In this document: positions 16,257 through 26,240 of the stretch, in pieces
Layout: each line of letters begins with the position of its first letter
Position numbering within the stretch: position 1 is the stretch's first letter
NCBI GenBank assembly: GCA_023653025.1
Contig: JAMNXS010000021.1
Coordinates: 1-39,944 of the forward strand
Source of the DNA: Burkholderiaceae bacterium
GTDB taxonomy: Bacteria > Pseudomonadota > Gammaproteobacteria > Burkholderiales > Burkholderiaceae_D
Length of the DNA stretch: 39,944 nucleotides
Direction: 5' to 3'
Program-made: the position numbers and the translations under genes
The notes under the pieces: generated by a model
The model's database searches: none
Told to the model about the DNA's origin: nothing
The model's input: the letters and a program-made list of their open reading frames with translations, nothing else

Positions 16257-17512
16257 CAGCCCTTGCGCTCCATCACGGCGGCAAAGAAGCCGTCGGACTG
16301 GTGCAGGTGCGGCAGCAGTTGCAGATAGTCGCCGGTGTCGAGCGCGATCTTCTGCTCGGCCAGCGCGTCGCGCGCCGGCACCAGCGCGAAGTCGGGATGA
16401 GCGGCGAGGAAGTGCCCGACGATGCCCTCGTTTTCGCTGCCCAGCAGACTGCAGGTGGCGTAGACGAGCCGGCCGCCCGGCTTCACCAGCCGCGCTGCGC
16501 CGGCCAGGATCGACTGCTGCTTGGCGTTCAGTTCGTCGATGGCGTCCGGCTGCAGCCGCCATTTCATGTCCGGGTTGCGGCGCAGCGTGCCGACGCCGCT
16601 GCACGGCGCATCGACCAGCACGCGATCGATCTTACCCGCAAGACGCTTCACTTTCGCGTCATTCTCGTGCGCGATGACGACCGGATGCACATTCGACAGG
16701 CCGCTGCGCGCCAGCCGGGGCTTGAGCCGGGCCAGGCGCTTGTCCGACACGTCGAACGCATACAGGCGGCCGGTATTACGCATCGCTGCGCCGATGGCGA
16801 GCGTCTTGCCTCCCGCGCCGGCGCAGAAATCGACCACCATCTCGCCGCGGCGCGCACCGAGCAGGTGCGCCAGCAATTGGCTGCCCTCGTCCTGCACCTC
16901 GATCAGGCCGTCCTTGAACAGCGGCAGGTTCTGCAAGGCCGGCTTTTTCGCCAGCCGCAGGCCGAGCGGCGCAAACGGCGTGCGCTCGAAGGAAATGCCG
17001 GCGTGCGCCAGCGCGGCCTCGGCGGCCTCGCGCGACGACTTCAGCGCATTGACGCGCAGATCGAGCGGTGCCGGGCAGTTCAGCGCATCGATCAGTTGCA
17101 GCGCGACCGGCTCGCCGTACTGCGCCACGAGGCGCTCGAGCATCCAGTCAGGAAAGCTCGTGCGCACGGCCAGCGGCAGGCTGGCGCGGTCGATCGCGGC
17201 GACTCGACCCAGCCAATCTTGCTCCGGGTCGGACAGCCCGGCGATGGCATCGGCACCGACCGTCCCGGCCAGCGCGAGCAAGGCGAGGCGGCGCATCTGC
17301 GGACCGGCACCCGACTCGGCAAAATGCGTGAGCATCGTACGCTGGCGCAGCAGGCCATAGACCGCCTCGGCGATCACGCCGCGTTCGCGGCTGCCCAGGC
17401 GCGGATGCTCGCGGAAATAGCGCGACAGGGAGCCGTCGGCGGGGCCGGTCAGGCGCAAAACCTCGCGCAGCGCCTCTTCGGTGCTGCCGACGATGGACGG
17501 GGGCAATCTCAT
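16256..17512 (-). CDS. rsmB: RsmB-type rRNA (cytosine-5) methyltransferase
   Basis: A 418-residue member of the RsmB/NOP family that methylates cytosine 967 of 16S rRNA in E. coli. SAM binding is in VVDFCAGAGGKT (226-237); the two catalytic cysteines are Cys304 in DAPCSG and Cys354 in YATCSLL. The N-terminal ~150 residues correspond to the NusB-like RNA-binding domain but are divergent, and the length is a little under E. coli RsmB (429). Assignment among RsmB/RsmF-like paralogues is likely but not certain. It lies 48 bases after purN. Confidence 0.87.
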   Translation of the reverse strand: MRLPPSIVGSTEEALREVLRLTGPADGSLSRYFREHPRLGSRERGVIAEAVYGLLRQRTMLTHFAESGAGPQMRRLALLALAGTVGADAIAGLSDPEQDWLGRVAAIDRASLPLAVRTSFPDWMLERLVAQYGEPVALQLIDALNCPAPLDLRVNALKSSREAAEAALAHAGISFERTPFAPLGLRLAKKPALQNLPLFKDGLIEVQDEGSQLLAHLLGARRGEMVVDFCAGAGGKTLAIGAAMRNTGRLYAFDVSDKRLARLKPRLARSGLSNVHPVVIAHENDAKVKRLAGKIDRVLVDAPCSGVGTLRRNPDMKWRLQPDAIDELNAKQQSILAGAARLVKPGGRLVYATCSLLGSENEGIVGHFLAAHPDFALVPARDALAEQKIALDTGDYLQLLPHLHQSDGFFAAVMERKG

Positions 17513-17532
17513 GGAATTCCTGACAATAATCG

Positions 17533-17553
17533 GCGGGCCGAACAGCGGCCCGC
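17533..17553 (-). other. GC hairpin between purN and rsmB
   Basis: GCGGGCC and GGCCCGC form a 7-bp stem with a 7-base loop in the 48-base gap. There is no following T-run on either side, so it is not a standard terminator. It may stabilise or attenuate the transcript, or be incidental in this GC-rich DNA. Confidence 0.35.
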
Positions 17554-17560
17554 GGGTGAA

Positions 17561-18175
17561 TCAGCGGCTGCCGGCAGAGCGTCGCACGCGGTCGCCGTCG
17601 AGCCACATCCGCCCTTCGACAAAATCGCGCACGGCACGCGGGTAGATGACATGTTCGTGGGCCAGCACGCGCGCGGCCAGCGCCGACTCGGTATCGCCGT
17701 CCAGCACCGGCACGACGGCCTGCTCGACGATCGGGCCGTGATCGAGTTCCGGCGTGACGAAATGCACGGTCGCGCCATGAAACTTCACGCCGGCGTCCAG
17801 CGCCTGGCGGTGCGTGGCGAGGCCGGGAAAACTCGGCAGCAGCGACGGATGGATGTTCAGCAGGCGGCCGTGGTAGTGCTGCACGAAGCCCGGGGTCAGG
17901 ATGCGCATGAACCCGGCCAGCACGACCAGATCGGGCGCGTAGCGGTCGATGGCCTCGGCCAGCGCCCCGTCGAAGCTGTCGCGGTCGGGATAGTGCCGAT
18001 GCTCGACCGCGAGCGCGGGAATGCCGGCCTCCGCGGCCGTCGATAGGCCGGCCGCGGAGGCCTTGTTGCTGATGACTGCCGCGATCTGCGCCGGCCACTG
18101 TTCTGCTGCGGCGGTACGGAGAATCGCTTCCATATTGCTGCCGCGCCCCGAAATCAGGATCACGAGTCGTTTCAT
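17561..18175 (-). CDS. purN: Phosphoribosylglycinamide formyltransferase
   Basis: A 204-residue enzyme of purine synthesis, transferring a formyl group from 10-formyl-tetrahydrofolate to GAR. Residues 2-15 (KRLVILISGRGSNM) bind the phosphoribosyl group; the catalytic triad is Asn107, His109 (LNIHPSLLPSFPG) and Asp145 (TPELDHGPIV). The start at ATG 18175 gives the E. coli-like N-terminus; an in-frame ATG three codons upstream (18184) is possible, and neither has a strong ribosome site. It follows the barstar gene by 68 bases. Confidence 0.95.
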   Translation of the reverse strand: MKRLVILISGRGSNMEAILRTAAAEQWPAQIAAVISNKASAAGLSTAAEAGIPALAVEHRHYPDRDSFDGALAEAIDRYAPDLVVLAGFMRILTPGFVQHYHGRLLNIHPSLLPSFPGLATHRQALDAGVKFHGATVHFVTPELDHGPIVEQAVVPVLDGDTESALAARVLAHEHVIYPRAVRDFVEGRMWLDGDRVRRSAGSR

Positions 18176-18243
18176 GGCGCGCATTGTAACAGCGGCGGCC
18201 CGCCCGACTGTCGCGCGATAGCCCAGGCAGCGGCGAGCCGGCC

Positions 18244-18696
18244 TTACTGGAAAGAGAAGAAGACGCGGAAGGAAATTTTCTTGTCGGCCCAGAAATCGGC
18301 GGCATCGCGGAACACGTCGAGCAGGTTTTCGCGCGCCTCGCGATCGAATTTCTGCGTGTTCGGCAACTGCTCGAGCACGATCAGGAAGCCCTGCTGCGGG
18401 CCGGCCTTGTGCATCACGTCGGTCAGGCAGTCGCGCAGCGTGTCGAAGTTCTTCCCGTGCAGACGTGGCACGTGGAAGGACTCGGCGATCGCCGCCAGCA
18501 CCTGCTGGCGAGTTTCGGCCTGCGAGCAATTCGCATAAAGGAAGTGGTGCGAGAGCCGCAGGGCCTCGGATTGCAGTTCAGTCACCCGGAAGGCCCGGAT
18601 CGACTGCACCACGTTCCGCGGAACCGAGCGTAGCAACCCGCCACTTGCTCCCGGCTCCTGGATCTCTTCGTCGCGCTGCAGGGGCGCGCTGAGCAT
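18244..18696 (-). CDS. Barstar-family ribonuclease inhibitor-like protein
   Basis: A 150-residue protein whose C-terminal ~95 residues follow the barstar fold: FHVPRLHGKNFDTLRDCLTDV (75-94) is the diagnostic block, and in barstar this helix plugs the active site of barnase; ENLLDVFRDAADF (123-135) and the strand ISFRVFFSF follow. The N-terminal ~45 residues are unassigned. The start at ATG 18696 is my choice; the frame stays open to 18918 and the ribosome site is weak, so the start is uncertain. No ribonuclease gene is adjacent, so it may regulate a distant enzyme. Confidence 0.8.
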   Translation of the reverse strand: MLSAPLQRDEEIQEPGASGGLLRSVPRNVVQSIRAFRVTELQSEALRLSHHFLYANCSQAETRQQVLAAIAESFHVPRLHGKNFDTLRDCLTDVMHKAGPQQGFLIVLEQLPNTQKFDREARENLLDVFRDAADFWADKKISFRVFFSFQ

Positions 18697-19013
18697 GTAG
18701 ATATTCACGATCGCGTTGAGACAACAAAAAACGCACGCAAAATCGCAGGTCTTGTTGTTCTTCAAAGTTTGCGCGCGTGGCCGGTTCAGGAAGTCGTCGC
18801 AAGTCGACTCACGACCAAATCCCATGATGTCCGGCAATTGGAGATGATACCTGTGGTTTGGTTCCGGCAAAACCCCTGCGTGGCGCGACTTCAGCCGATT
18901 TGCTGAAACAGCGGCCAACAGCAGCGTTCTTGCGCGAAAAATGATGTTCCGCCTCGCGACCGCATCGGGGCAGAAAGCAGGAATTTACATTATTGACAAC
19001 GTGACATGTGGGC
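18697..19013. other. Gap between patatin and barstar genes
   Basis: A non-coding stretch of 317 bases, more AT-rich than its surroundings at 18715-18770. It presumably contains the barstar promoter, but I cannot place convincing -35 and -10 boxes, and no terminator hairpin with a T-run is visible after the patatin stop. The open minus-strand frame through this gap carries no family-like sequence. Confidence 0.5.
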
Positions 19014-20237
19014 TCAGTCGGCCGAGGCGGCCTGTTCGCTGAGGTGCGCTGCCCTCCGCGCCGGTTCGGCCCGGCCGAAAAAACGCAGCACTTCGTCGCG
19101 CCGGTTCAGCGTATCGATCTGCCCCAATTCGATCAGTGAGCGCGTGTACGAGGCCTCGAACAGCAAATAGGAAGCCAGTGCGGCACCGCGGCGCTCGGTC
19201 GCGCCGATGGCCGACAGCATCGTCCTGACCGGCAGCGGCAGGCTACCGATATGGCGGCTGGCGATTGAGTCCAGCGGCCGGGACGGCGTGATGGCGAGCA
19301 GTTCGACCGGGCGCAGGCTCGTCTGCTGCAACTGTTCGGGCGTCAGCATCGACAGCGTGCGGTTGATGCGCGACATGCGTTCGATATCGACTGACAGGCC
19401 GTCGAGGAAAATGCTCGACATCGCGTGGCCGGCGATCTGCGCGAGGCTGGGATAGCCGGAAAACTCGTCGAAGCGACGCTCGTTGCCGCCGATATTGCCG
19501 GCACCGATGACCAGCACCTTGCTGGCACCGAGGTGAATTGCCGGCGAAATCGGCGCCACCTCGCGCATCGACCCATCGCCGAAATATTCGCAGCGATCGG
19601 CGCAGTACAGCGGCACGGCCGGAAATATTAGCGGAATCGCCGACGAAGCCAGAAGATGATCGACGCCGATCTGCTGCGGAACAGCCAGCCGCTGGGCGCG
19701 GCTCCACGGCGGCACCGCCTCCTGCGACTGGTAGAAAGTGACATGCCGCCCCGCCGTATACGACGACGCGGACACGGCCAGCGCGTGCAGGCAGCCGGCA
19801 TCGAGCGCTGCATCCAGCCGCGGCAAATCCAGCATCGTATGGAGCAGGCTCACCAGCGGCGCATTGTCGAGCAGCGAGTTCGGCGGCTGCGCATGCCATT
19901 TGCGCAGCAGCCATCCGAACGACAGCAGCGACAGCCAGCGCGCGCCCGACCGGATCACCCCGATCGAATCGGCGCGGTAAATCTGCTCGACCTCCAGTTC
20001 CCGCCAGATGCCGAGCAGGTGGCTGACGCTGGCTTCGAAATCATCGGCGCGGCAGGCATAGGCGGTCGCATTGATCGCACCGGCCGACGTGCCGCAGACG
20101 ATATCGAAGGGATTGCGCGCCGACGGCCAGCCGGTCTCGCTCAGCAGTGAGAAAATTGCTTGCAGCACGCCCACCTGGTAGGCGGCGCGAGCGCCGCCAC
20201 CAGTCAGGAAGAGCGCGGTCTTCGGCGGCATGGACAT
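19014..20237 (-). CDS. Patatin-like phospholipase family protein
   Basis: A 407-residue serine lipase-type protein using a Ser-Asp dyad. The oxyanion loop GGGARAAYQVGVL starts at residue 13, the nucleophile is Ser51 in GTSAG and the aspartate is Asp221 in FGDGSMREVAP. The central extra segment and the C-terminal TLNRRDEVLRFF match the larger bacterial patatins rather than the short RssA type. There is no signal peptide, so it is cytoplasmic or peripherally membrane-bound. It is divergent from nothing obvious and separated from the dehydrogenase upstream by 70 bases. The lipid substrate is unknown. Confidence 0.91.
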   Translation of the reverse strand: MSMPPKTALFLTGGGARAAYQVGVLQAIFSLLSETGWPSARNPFDIVCGTSAGAINATAYACRADDFEASVSHLLGIWRELEVEQIYRADSIGVIRSGARWLSLLSFGWLLRKWHAQPPNSLLDNAPLVSLLHTMLDLPRLDAALDAGCLHALAVSASSYTAGRHVTFYQSQEAVPPWSRAQRLAVPQQIGVDHLLASSAIPLIFPAVPLYCADRCEYFGDGSMREVAPISPAIHLGASKVLVIGAGNIGGNERRFDEFSGYPSLAQIAGHAMSSIFLDGLSVDIERMSRINRTLSMLTPEQLQQTSLRPVELLAITPSRPLDSIASRHIGSLPLPVRTMLSAIGATERRGAALASYLLFEASYTRSLIELGQIDTLNRRDEVLRFFGRAEPARRAAHLSEQAASAD

Positions 20238-20307
20238 GGCCGCAGATTACCAGCAGGAAAGCCGCTTGGGGCGATCCGCGCGAGACTATTGCGCCTTTGG
20301 ACCAGGC

Positions 20308-21066
20308 TTATTTGGGCTGCATCCGGATCGCGCCGTCGAGACGGATCGTTTCGCCGTTCATCATGCAGTTCTCGATGATGGTCTTCGCCAGGTGGGCGTA
20401 CTCGGCCGGTTTGCCCAGCCGCGGCGGGAACGGCACCATCGCACCCAGCGCATCCTGCACCTCCTGCGGCATGCCGAGCAGCATCGGCGTCTCGAAGATC
20501 CCGGGTGCGATTGTCATTACGCGAATGCCGTTACGCGACAGGTCGCGCGCCATCGGAAGCGTAAGGCCGACCACGCCGGCCTTGGACGCGCCGTAGGCCG
20601 CCTGCCCGATCTGGCCGTCATAGGCCGCGACCGACGCGGTGTGTATGATCACGCCGCGCTCGCCGTGGGCATTCGGCTGCTGGCGGCCCATCGCCTCGGC
20701 GGCGAGGCGCGACATGTTGAACGTGCCGACCAGATTGATGTTGACCACTCGCTGGAACACCTCCAGCGGATGGGCGCCGTCCTTGCCGACGGTCTTGACG
20801 GCCGGCGCCACGCCGGCACAGTTGACGAGGCCGGACAGCTTGCCCAGGGCCTCGGCCGCCGCCACCACGGCCTTGCCGTCGGCCTCGGAAGTCACGTCGC
20901 ACTTCAGGAACTTGCCGCCGAGTTCGGCCGCCAGCTGCTCGCCCGCCTCCACCTGCACGTCGGCCAGCACGACCTGACCGCCACCCTCTACGATCATGCG
21001 CGCCGTCGCCGCGCCCAGGCCCGAGGCGCCGCCGGTGATGATGAAGACGTTGTTCCTGATTTCCAT
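20308..21066 (-). CDS. Short-chain dehydrogenase, 3-hydroxyacyl-CoA dehydrogenase type
   Basis: A 252-residue Rossmann dehydrogenase. NAD binding is in TGGASGLG (11-18) and NCAG (82-85); the catalytic residues are Ser145, Tyr158 and Lys162 (YGASK). The stretches QRVVNINLVGTFNMSRLAAEAM, APGIFETPML and VPFPPRLGKPAEYAHLA are characteristic of the HSD10-like 3-hydroxyacyl-CoA dehydrogenases of fatty-acid and isoleucine breakdown, so an NAD-dependent role in beta-oxidation is likely. ATG 21066 has GGGAGAG upstream. It follows hppA across that gene's terminator and so probably has its own promoter. Confidence 0.9.
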   Translation of the reverse strand: MEIRNNVFIITGGASGLGAATARMIVEGGGQVVLADVQVEAGEQLAAELGGKFLKCDVTSEADGKAVVAAAEALGKLSGLVNCAGVAPAVKTVGKDGAHPLEVFQRVVNINLVGTFNMSRLAAEAMGRQQPNAHGERGVIIHTASVAAYDGQIGQAAYGASKAGVVGLTLPMARDLSRNGIRVMTIAPGIFETPMLLGMPQEVQDALGAMVPFPPRLGKPAEYAHLAKTIIENCMMNGETIRLDGAIRMQPK

Positions 21067-21134
21067 GCTCTCTCCCGTCTGAAATGGATTGGTCAAAGGT
21101 AAGCCCAAGGTGGCCGTATGATAACCGCGCCAAC

Positions 21135-21159
21135 AAAAAAGGCAGCCGAAGCTGCCTTT
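21135..21159 (-). terminator. Intrinsic terminator after hppA
   Basis: GGCAGC-CGAA-GCTGCC forms a stem-loop; read on the minus strand it ends in TTTTTT and lies about 20 bases after the hppA stop. The stem is extended by A-T pairs on both sides. Confidence 0.85.
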
Positions 21160-21178
21160 AAATCCGCGGAAGCGGGGC

Positions 21179-23242
21179 TTATCCGATCAGGCCCTTCGCG
21201 GTCAGCAGCGGGACGATCAGCAGCGCGACGAGGTTGATGATCTTGATCAGCGGGTTGACCGCCGGGCCGGCCGTGTCCTTGTACGGGTCGCCGACAGTGT
21301 CGCCGGTCACCGCAGCCTTGTGGGCATCGCTGCCCTTGCCGCCGTGGTAGCCGTCCTCGATGTACTTCTTCGCATTGTCCCAGGCGCCGCCGCCGGTACA
21401 CATCGAGATCGCGACGAACAGGCCGGTAACGATGGTGCCCATCAGCAGGCCGCCCAGCGCGGTCGGGCCGAGTACGAGTCCGACCACGATGGGCACGATC
21501 ACCGGCAGCAGCGACGGAATCATCATCTCCTTGATGGCCGCCGCGGTCAGCATATCGACGGCCCGGCCGTACTCTGGCTTGGCGGTGCCCTGCATGATGC
21601 CGCTGATCTCGCGGAACTGGCGGCGCACTTCCTCGACCACCGCGCCGGCGGCACGGCCGACCGCTTCCATTGCCATCGCGCCGAACAGGTAGGGGATCAG
21701 GCCGCCGATGAACAGGCCGACGATCACCATCGGGTCCGACAGGTCGAAGCGGATCGAAATGCCGCGATCGGCGAGCGAGTGCGTGTAGTCGGCAAACAGC
21801 ACCAGCGCCGCAAGGCCGGCCGAGCCGATCGCATAGCCCTTGGTCACGGCCTTCGTGGTGTTGCCGACCGCATCGAGCGGATCGGTGATGTCGCGCACGC
21901 TGTCGGGCAGGTCGGCCATCTCCGCGATACCGCCGGCGTTGTCTGTGATCGGACCGTAGGCGTCTAGCGCGACGATGATGCCCGCCATCGACAGCATCGC
22001 GGTGGCCGCCACGGCGATGCCGTACAGGCCGGCCAGCGCGTACGAGACCAGAATGCCGGCGCAGACGAACAGCACCGGCCAGGCGGTCGACTTCATCGAG
22101 ATGCCGATGCCGGCGATGATGTTGGTCGCGTGTCCGGTGGTCGATGCCTGCGCGATGTGCTTGACCGGATGGTAGTCGGTGCCGGTGTAGTACTCGGTGA
22201 CCCACACCATCGCGCCGGTCAGCACGAGGCCGACCAGGCAGGCGCCGAACAACGCGCCGGCCGACACGACCCGGTCGCCGGTCATCGTCACCGGCTCGGG
22301 GAACATCCATGCGGTCACGAACCAGAAGGCAATCAGCGACAGCACGCCGGACACAACGAGCCCGCGATACAGCGCCGGCATCACGTTCTTCATGTCGGGC
22401 CGGGCCTTGACGAACATCACGCCGATGATGGACGCAATGATCGACACGCCGCCAAGCACCAGCGGGTACATGACTGCCGCCCCCTGCGCGGAGGCGACCA
22501 TCAGCGCGCCCAGCGCCATGGTCGCGATCAGCGTGACCGCATAGGTCTCGAACAGGTCGGCCGCCATGCCGGCGCAGTCACCGACGTTGTCGCCGACGTT
22601 GTCCGCGATCACGGCCGGGTTGCGCGGATCATCCTCCGGAATGCCGGCCTCGACCTTACCGACCAGGTCGGCGCCGACGTCGGCTCCCTTGGTGAAGATG
22701 CCGCCGCCGAGACGGGCGAAGATCGAGATCAGCGAGGAGCCGAACGCGAAGCCGAGCAGCGGCTTGAGCGTGGCCGAATCCGGCTGCGCGAGGCCGCCGA
22801 TGAACCAGAAGAACAGCGACACGCCGAGCAGGCCGAGGCCGACGACGAGCATCCCGGTGATGGCGCCGCCGCGGAAGGCGACATCGAGCGCCGGCCCGAT
22901 GCCCAGCGTTGCTGCCTGCGCGGTACGCACATTGGCGCGCACCGACACGTTCATGCCGATGAAGCCGCAGGCGCCCGACAGCACCGCGCCGAGCACGAAG
23001 CCGATCGCGGTCGTCAGGTCGAGAAAGATGCCGATCAGGATCGCCAGCACGACGCCGACCACCGCAATGGTTCGGTACTGGCGGGCCAGATAGGCAGCCG
23101 CGCCCGCCTGGATGGCCGCTGCGATTTCCTGCATGCGCGCATTTCCGGGGTCCTTGCCCAAAACCCAGCTGCGCGAGACGAGTCCGTAGAGCACGGCGAT
23201 GACGCCGCACACCACGGCGAACCACAAGCCTGTTGATGCCAT
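21179..23242 (-). CDS. hppA: Proton-translocating membrane pyrophosphatase
   Basis: A 687-residue integral membrane pyrophosphatase with about 16 helices that couples PPi hydrolysis to proton export. The catalytic acidic motifs DVGADLVGK (188-196), [19 protein letters not shown] and the late [14 protein letters not shown] are all present. Lys464 in GNTTKA is the residue that distinguishes potassium-independent enzymes (potassium-dependent ones have Ala), so this should be a K+-independent H+ pump. The start MASTGLW has GGAGGAGACAA upstream; an in-frame GTG seven codons earlier overlaps that site and is less likely. It lies alone between two terminators. Confidence 0.95.
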   Translation of the reverse strand: MASTGLWFAVVCGVIAVLYGLVSRSWVLGKDPGNARMQEIAAAIQAGAAAYLARQYRTIAVVGVVLAILIGIFLDLTTAIGFVLGAVLSGACGFIGMNVSVRANVRTAQAATLGIGPALDVAFRGGAITGMLVVGLGLLGVSLFFWFIGGLAQPDSATLKPLLGFAFGSSLISIFARLGGGIFTKGADVGADLVGKVEAGIPEDDPRNPAVIADNVGDNVGDCAGMAADLFETYAVTLIATMALGALMVASAQGAAVMYPLVLGGVSIIASIIGVMFVKARPDMKNVMPALYRGLVVSGVLSLIAFWFVTAWMFPEPVTMTGDRVVSAGALFGACLVGLVLTGAMVWVTEYYTGTDYHPVKHIAQASTTGHATNIIAGIGISMKSTAWPVLFVCAGILVSYALAGLYGIAVAATAMLSMAGIIVALDAYGPITDNAGGIAEMADLPDSVRDITDPLDAVGNTTKAVTKGYAIGSAGLAALVLFADYTHSLADRGISIRFDLSDPMVIVGLFIGGLIPYLFGAMAMEAVGRAAGAVVEEVRRQFREISGIMQGTAKPEYGRAVDMLTAAAIKEMMIPSLLPVIVPIVVGLVLGPTALGGLLMGTIVTGLFVAISMCTGGGAWDNAKKYIEDGYHGGKGSDAHKAAVTGDTVGDPYKDTAGPAVNPLIKIINLVALLIVPLLTAKGLIG

Positions 23243-23424
23243 TTGTCTCCTCCAAAAGTTCACGACAGTTTTTTTGAAACGCGGCCGCCCCGCCTTGTCC
23301 CGGCAGGTACGACCGTTTACAACAAACTTTTCGCTTTGCCCGCTTTCGTTCTGTGTCGTTGGTACGGGCTTTACTTGAGGTCTCGCACTGGGCTGCAGAT
23401 CTGCCGCAGCTCGGCTGCAGCATG

Positions 23425-23450
23425 AAAAAAGCGGACCCGAAGTCCGCTTT
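23425..23450 (-). terminator. Intrinsic terminator after adk
   Basis: GCGGAC-CCGAA-GTCCGC is followed, on the minus strand, by six T. It is 11 bases after the adk stop and closes the exbB-to-adk gene run. Confidence 0.87.
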
Positions 23451-23460
23451 GTCTGCTACG

Positions 23461-24126
<666 letters not shown>

Positions 24127-24254
24127 TTACTGTTTTTTATACCTGTGAACCTGCCGTCTCCAGCAGCGCGGCGGTATTTTCTGATAACTAGCTTGCCCGA
24201 AACTTACCACAGATTGCGCGCCCTTCTGCAACCGCCAAAAATTCTTGCGATTGC

Positions 24255-25007
24255 TCAAACGGCAAATGACCGACGCACCCGTTCGAGGTCGTCCGGCGTG
24301 TCCACGCCGGCCGCCGGCGCCTGCCGGACAATGTGTACGGCGATGCGAAAGCCGTTCCACAGCACCCGCAACTGCTCGAGCGCCTCGATGGCTTCGATCG
24401 GCGACGGCGTCAGCGACGGATAGCGCTGCAGGAAATCCTGGCGGTAGGCATACAGGCCGACATGACGCAGCGGCGCATAGTCCTCCGGCATGCGGCTGCG
24501 GTCCTGCGCGAAGGCGTCGCGATGCCAGGGCAACGGCGCGCGCGAAAACATCAGCGCGTCGCCGCGCGCATCGAGCACCACCTTGACCACGTTCGGATTG
24601 AAGACCTCGGCGATGTCGTCGATCGGATGGGCGGCGGTGGCCATCGGCGTGTCGGCCGCAACGCGTGCGGCACAGGCGTCGATCAGGGCGGGGTCGATCA
24701 ATGGCTCGTCGCCCTGCACATTGACGATCACCGCGTCGGCAGCCAGGCCGGCGGCCGCTGCGACTTCGGCGATGCGGTCGGTTCCGGACGGGTGGTCGCC
24801 ACGCGTCATGCGCGCATCGATACCATGCGCGCGGCAGGCTGCGAGCACGTCGGCATGGTCGGTGGCGACCATGACCTGCGATGCCCGCGACAGCGCGGCA
24901 CGCTCGGCAACCCGCACCACCATCGGCTTGCCGCCGATGTCGGCCAGCGGCTTGCCCGGCAGCCGCGTCGAAGCCATGCGCGCCGGGATGATGACGGTAA
25001 AGGACAT
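24255..25007 (-). CDS. kdsB: 3-deoxy-manno-octulosonate cytidylyltransferase
   Basis: A 250-residue enzyme activating Kdo as CMP-Kdo for lipopolysaccharide inner-core assembly. [27 protein letters not shown] (3-29) is the nucleotide-binding start, and [11 protein letters not shown] and [10 protein letters not shown] are family blocks. The start at ATG 25007 shares one base with the Trm112 stop, so the longer open frame to 25172 is spurious. It is part of the lpxK-Trm112-kdsB envelope set. Confidence 0.96.
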   Translation of the reverse strand: MSFTVIIPARMASTRLPGKPLADIGGKPMVVRVAERAALSRASQVMVATDHADVLAACRAHGIDARMTRGDHPSGTDRIAEVAAAAGLAADAVIVNVQGDEPLIDPALIDACAARVAADTPMATAAHPIDDIAEVFNPNVVKVVLDARGDALMFSRAPLPWHRDAFAQDRSRMPEDYAPLRHVGLYAYRQDFLQRYPSLTPSPIEAIEALEQLRVLWNGFRIAVHIVRQAPAAGVDTPDDLERVRRSFAV

Positions 25008-25210
25008 CAGGCCGCGGGGGAAGGCGGCGGCTCGCTGACGGCCGGCGCATTCAGGTCGCGCGCTTCCTCGGCCCACAGGATAGGTGTGCCGTCGCGCACC
25101 GGATAGGCAAGGCGGTCGGGAGAGCAGACCAGCTCCTGCGCGTCCTTGTCGTATTTCAGCGGCCCCTTGCACAGAGGGCAGACCAGGATGTCAAGCAGTC
25201 GGGTGTCCAC
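25007..25210 (-). CDS. Trm112/YcaR family protein
   Basis: A 67-residue protein with [16 protein letters not shown] at the start (Cys11, Cys14, also Cys29) and [20 protein letters not shown], the UPF0434/Trm112 signature. In eukaryotes Trm112 activates methyltransferases; the bacterial role is unknown. Only part of the zinc-binding cysteine set is present. It starts inside the last 20 bases of lpxK and ends on the kdsB start, a conserved position in this cluster. Confidence 0.93.
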   Translation of the reverse strand: MDTRLLDILVCPLCKGPLKYDKDAQELVCSPDRLAYPVRDGTPILWAEEARDLNAPAVSEPPPSPAA

Positions 25211-26240
25211 GCAATTTCTCCACGATGTTGTCGGCCAGCGCGCCGTCCACGACGGCGGTGACCGGGACGGTCCACAGCCGGGGGTTGCCTGCGGGCGTCG
25301 CGATGCGTGCGCATTTTACTGCATCCTTGTCCGTGATCAGGATGATGTCCGCCTCGAGCGCGGCGAACGGATCGACCGAAAAATCATGGTGGTCCGGCAG
25401 CGCCAGCGTGGCAGACAGGCGCACGCCGCGCGCGGCCAGCATGTCGAAGAAACGTTGCGGATGACCGATGCCGGCGGCAGCCGCAATCCGCGCGCCCGGC
25501 GGCAGCGCCGACAGCGGCATGCGCTGCGTCCGGTCGCATACCTGTTCGGCATGGTCGCCGACGAGCCGCATCGCGTAGCTGCCCGGCGGCGCGCCGCGCG
25601 GGTCGTTCACGACGCGGAAGTCACAGCGCCGCGATGCCGGCTCGCGCAGGGGCCCCGCCGGCAACAGCCAGCCGTTGCCATGGCCGCGAGCGTCGGACAG
25701 CGCGATTTCCACCTGCCGCGCCAGCGCGTAATGCTGGAGGCCATCGTCGGCGAGGATGACATCGACCTCCGGGTGCGCTGCGAGCAGACGGCGAGCAGCC
25801 GCCGCGCGCTGCCGGCCGACGACCACCGGCGCGCCCGTCTTCTGCGCCACCAGCAGCGGCTCGTCGCCGACTTCGAGTGGAGAACTGGCCGCGCCGACCT
25901 CGGTCGCGTGTCCGACGCTGGCGCGATATCCGCGCGCGACCACGCCAGGCGTGAACCCGCGCGCGCGCAACTGCCCGACCAGCCAGATGACCAGCGGGGT
26001 CTTGCCGGTGCCGCCGACGAACAGGTTGCCGACCACGACAACCGGCACCGGCATCTGCACCTGCCGCAGCACGCCCGCAGCGAACAGCGCACGGCGCGCT
26101 GCCACCAGCGCACGGTAGACCAGCGACAACGGTAGCAGCAGCCATGCCAGCGCCCCGCGGCGCTGCCATGCGCGCAGCAGCACGCTCTCGGCAAATGATC
26201 GCAGCCGGGGGCGGCTCATCGCGAAGCGGGCGCGATTCAT
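25191..26240 (-). CDS. lpxK: Tetraacyldisaccharide 4'-kinase
   Basis: A 349-residue inner-membrane-associated kinase that phosphorylates the lipid A precursor at the 4' position. An amphipathic N-terminal segment with a hydrophobic helix (ALAWLLLPLSLVYRAL) precedes Walker A in GNLFVGGTGKTP (71-82). VILADDGLQHYALARQVEI and FRVVNDPRG are family motifs, and DKDAVKC near the end is also conserved. The start at ATG 26240 overlaps the exbD stop (ATGA); ATG 26219 (MSRPRLRSF) is a reasonable alternative. Confidence 0.94.
   Translation of the reverse strand: MNRARFAMSRPRLRSFAESVLLRAWQRRGALAWLLLPLSLVYRALVAARRALFAAGVLRQVQMPVPVVVVGNLFVGGTGKTPLVIWLVGQLRARGFTPGVVARGYRASVGHATEVGAASSPLEVGDEPLLVAQKTGAPVVVGRQRAAAARRLLAAHPEVDVILADDGLQHYALARQVEIALSDARGHGNGWLLPAGPLREPASRRCDFRVVNDPRGAPPGSYAMRLVGDHAEQVCDRTQRMPLSALPPGARIAAAAGIGHPQRFFDMLAARGVRLSATLALPDHHDFSVDPFAALEADIILITDKDAVKCARIATPAGNPRLWTVPVTAVVDGALADNIVEKLRGHPTA

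Noticed and set aside
18985-19005. TTGACA on the plus strand after the patatin gene as a promoter
   Set aside because: No matching -10 box at the right distance and no plus-strand gene downstream; chance occurrence.
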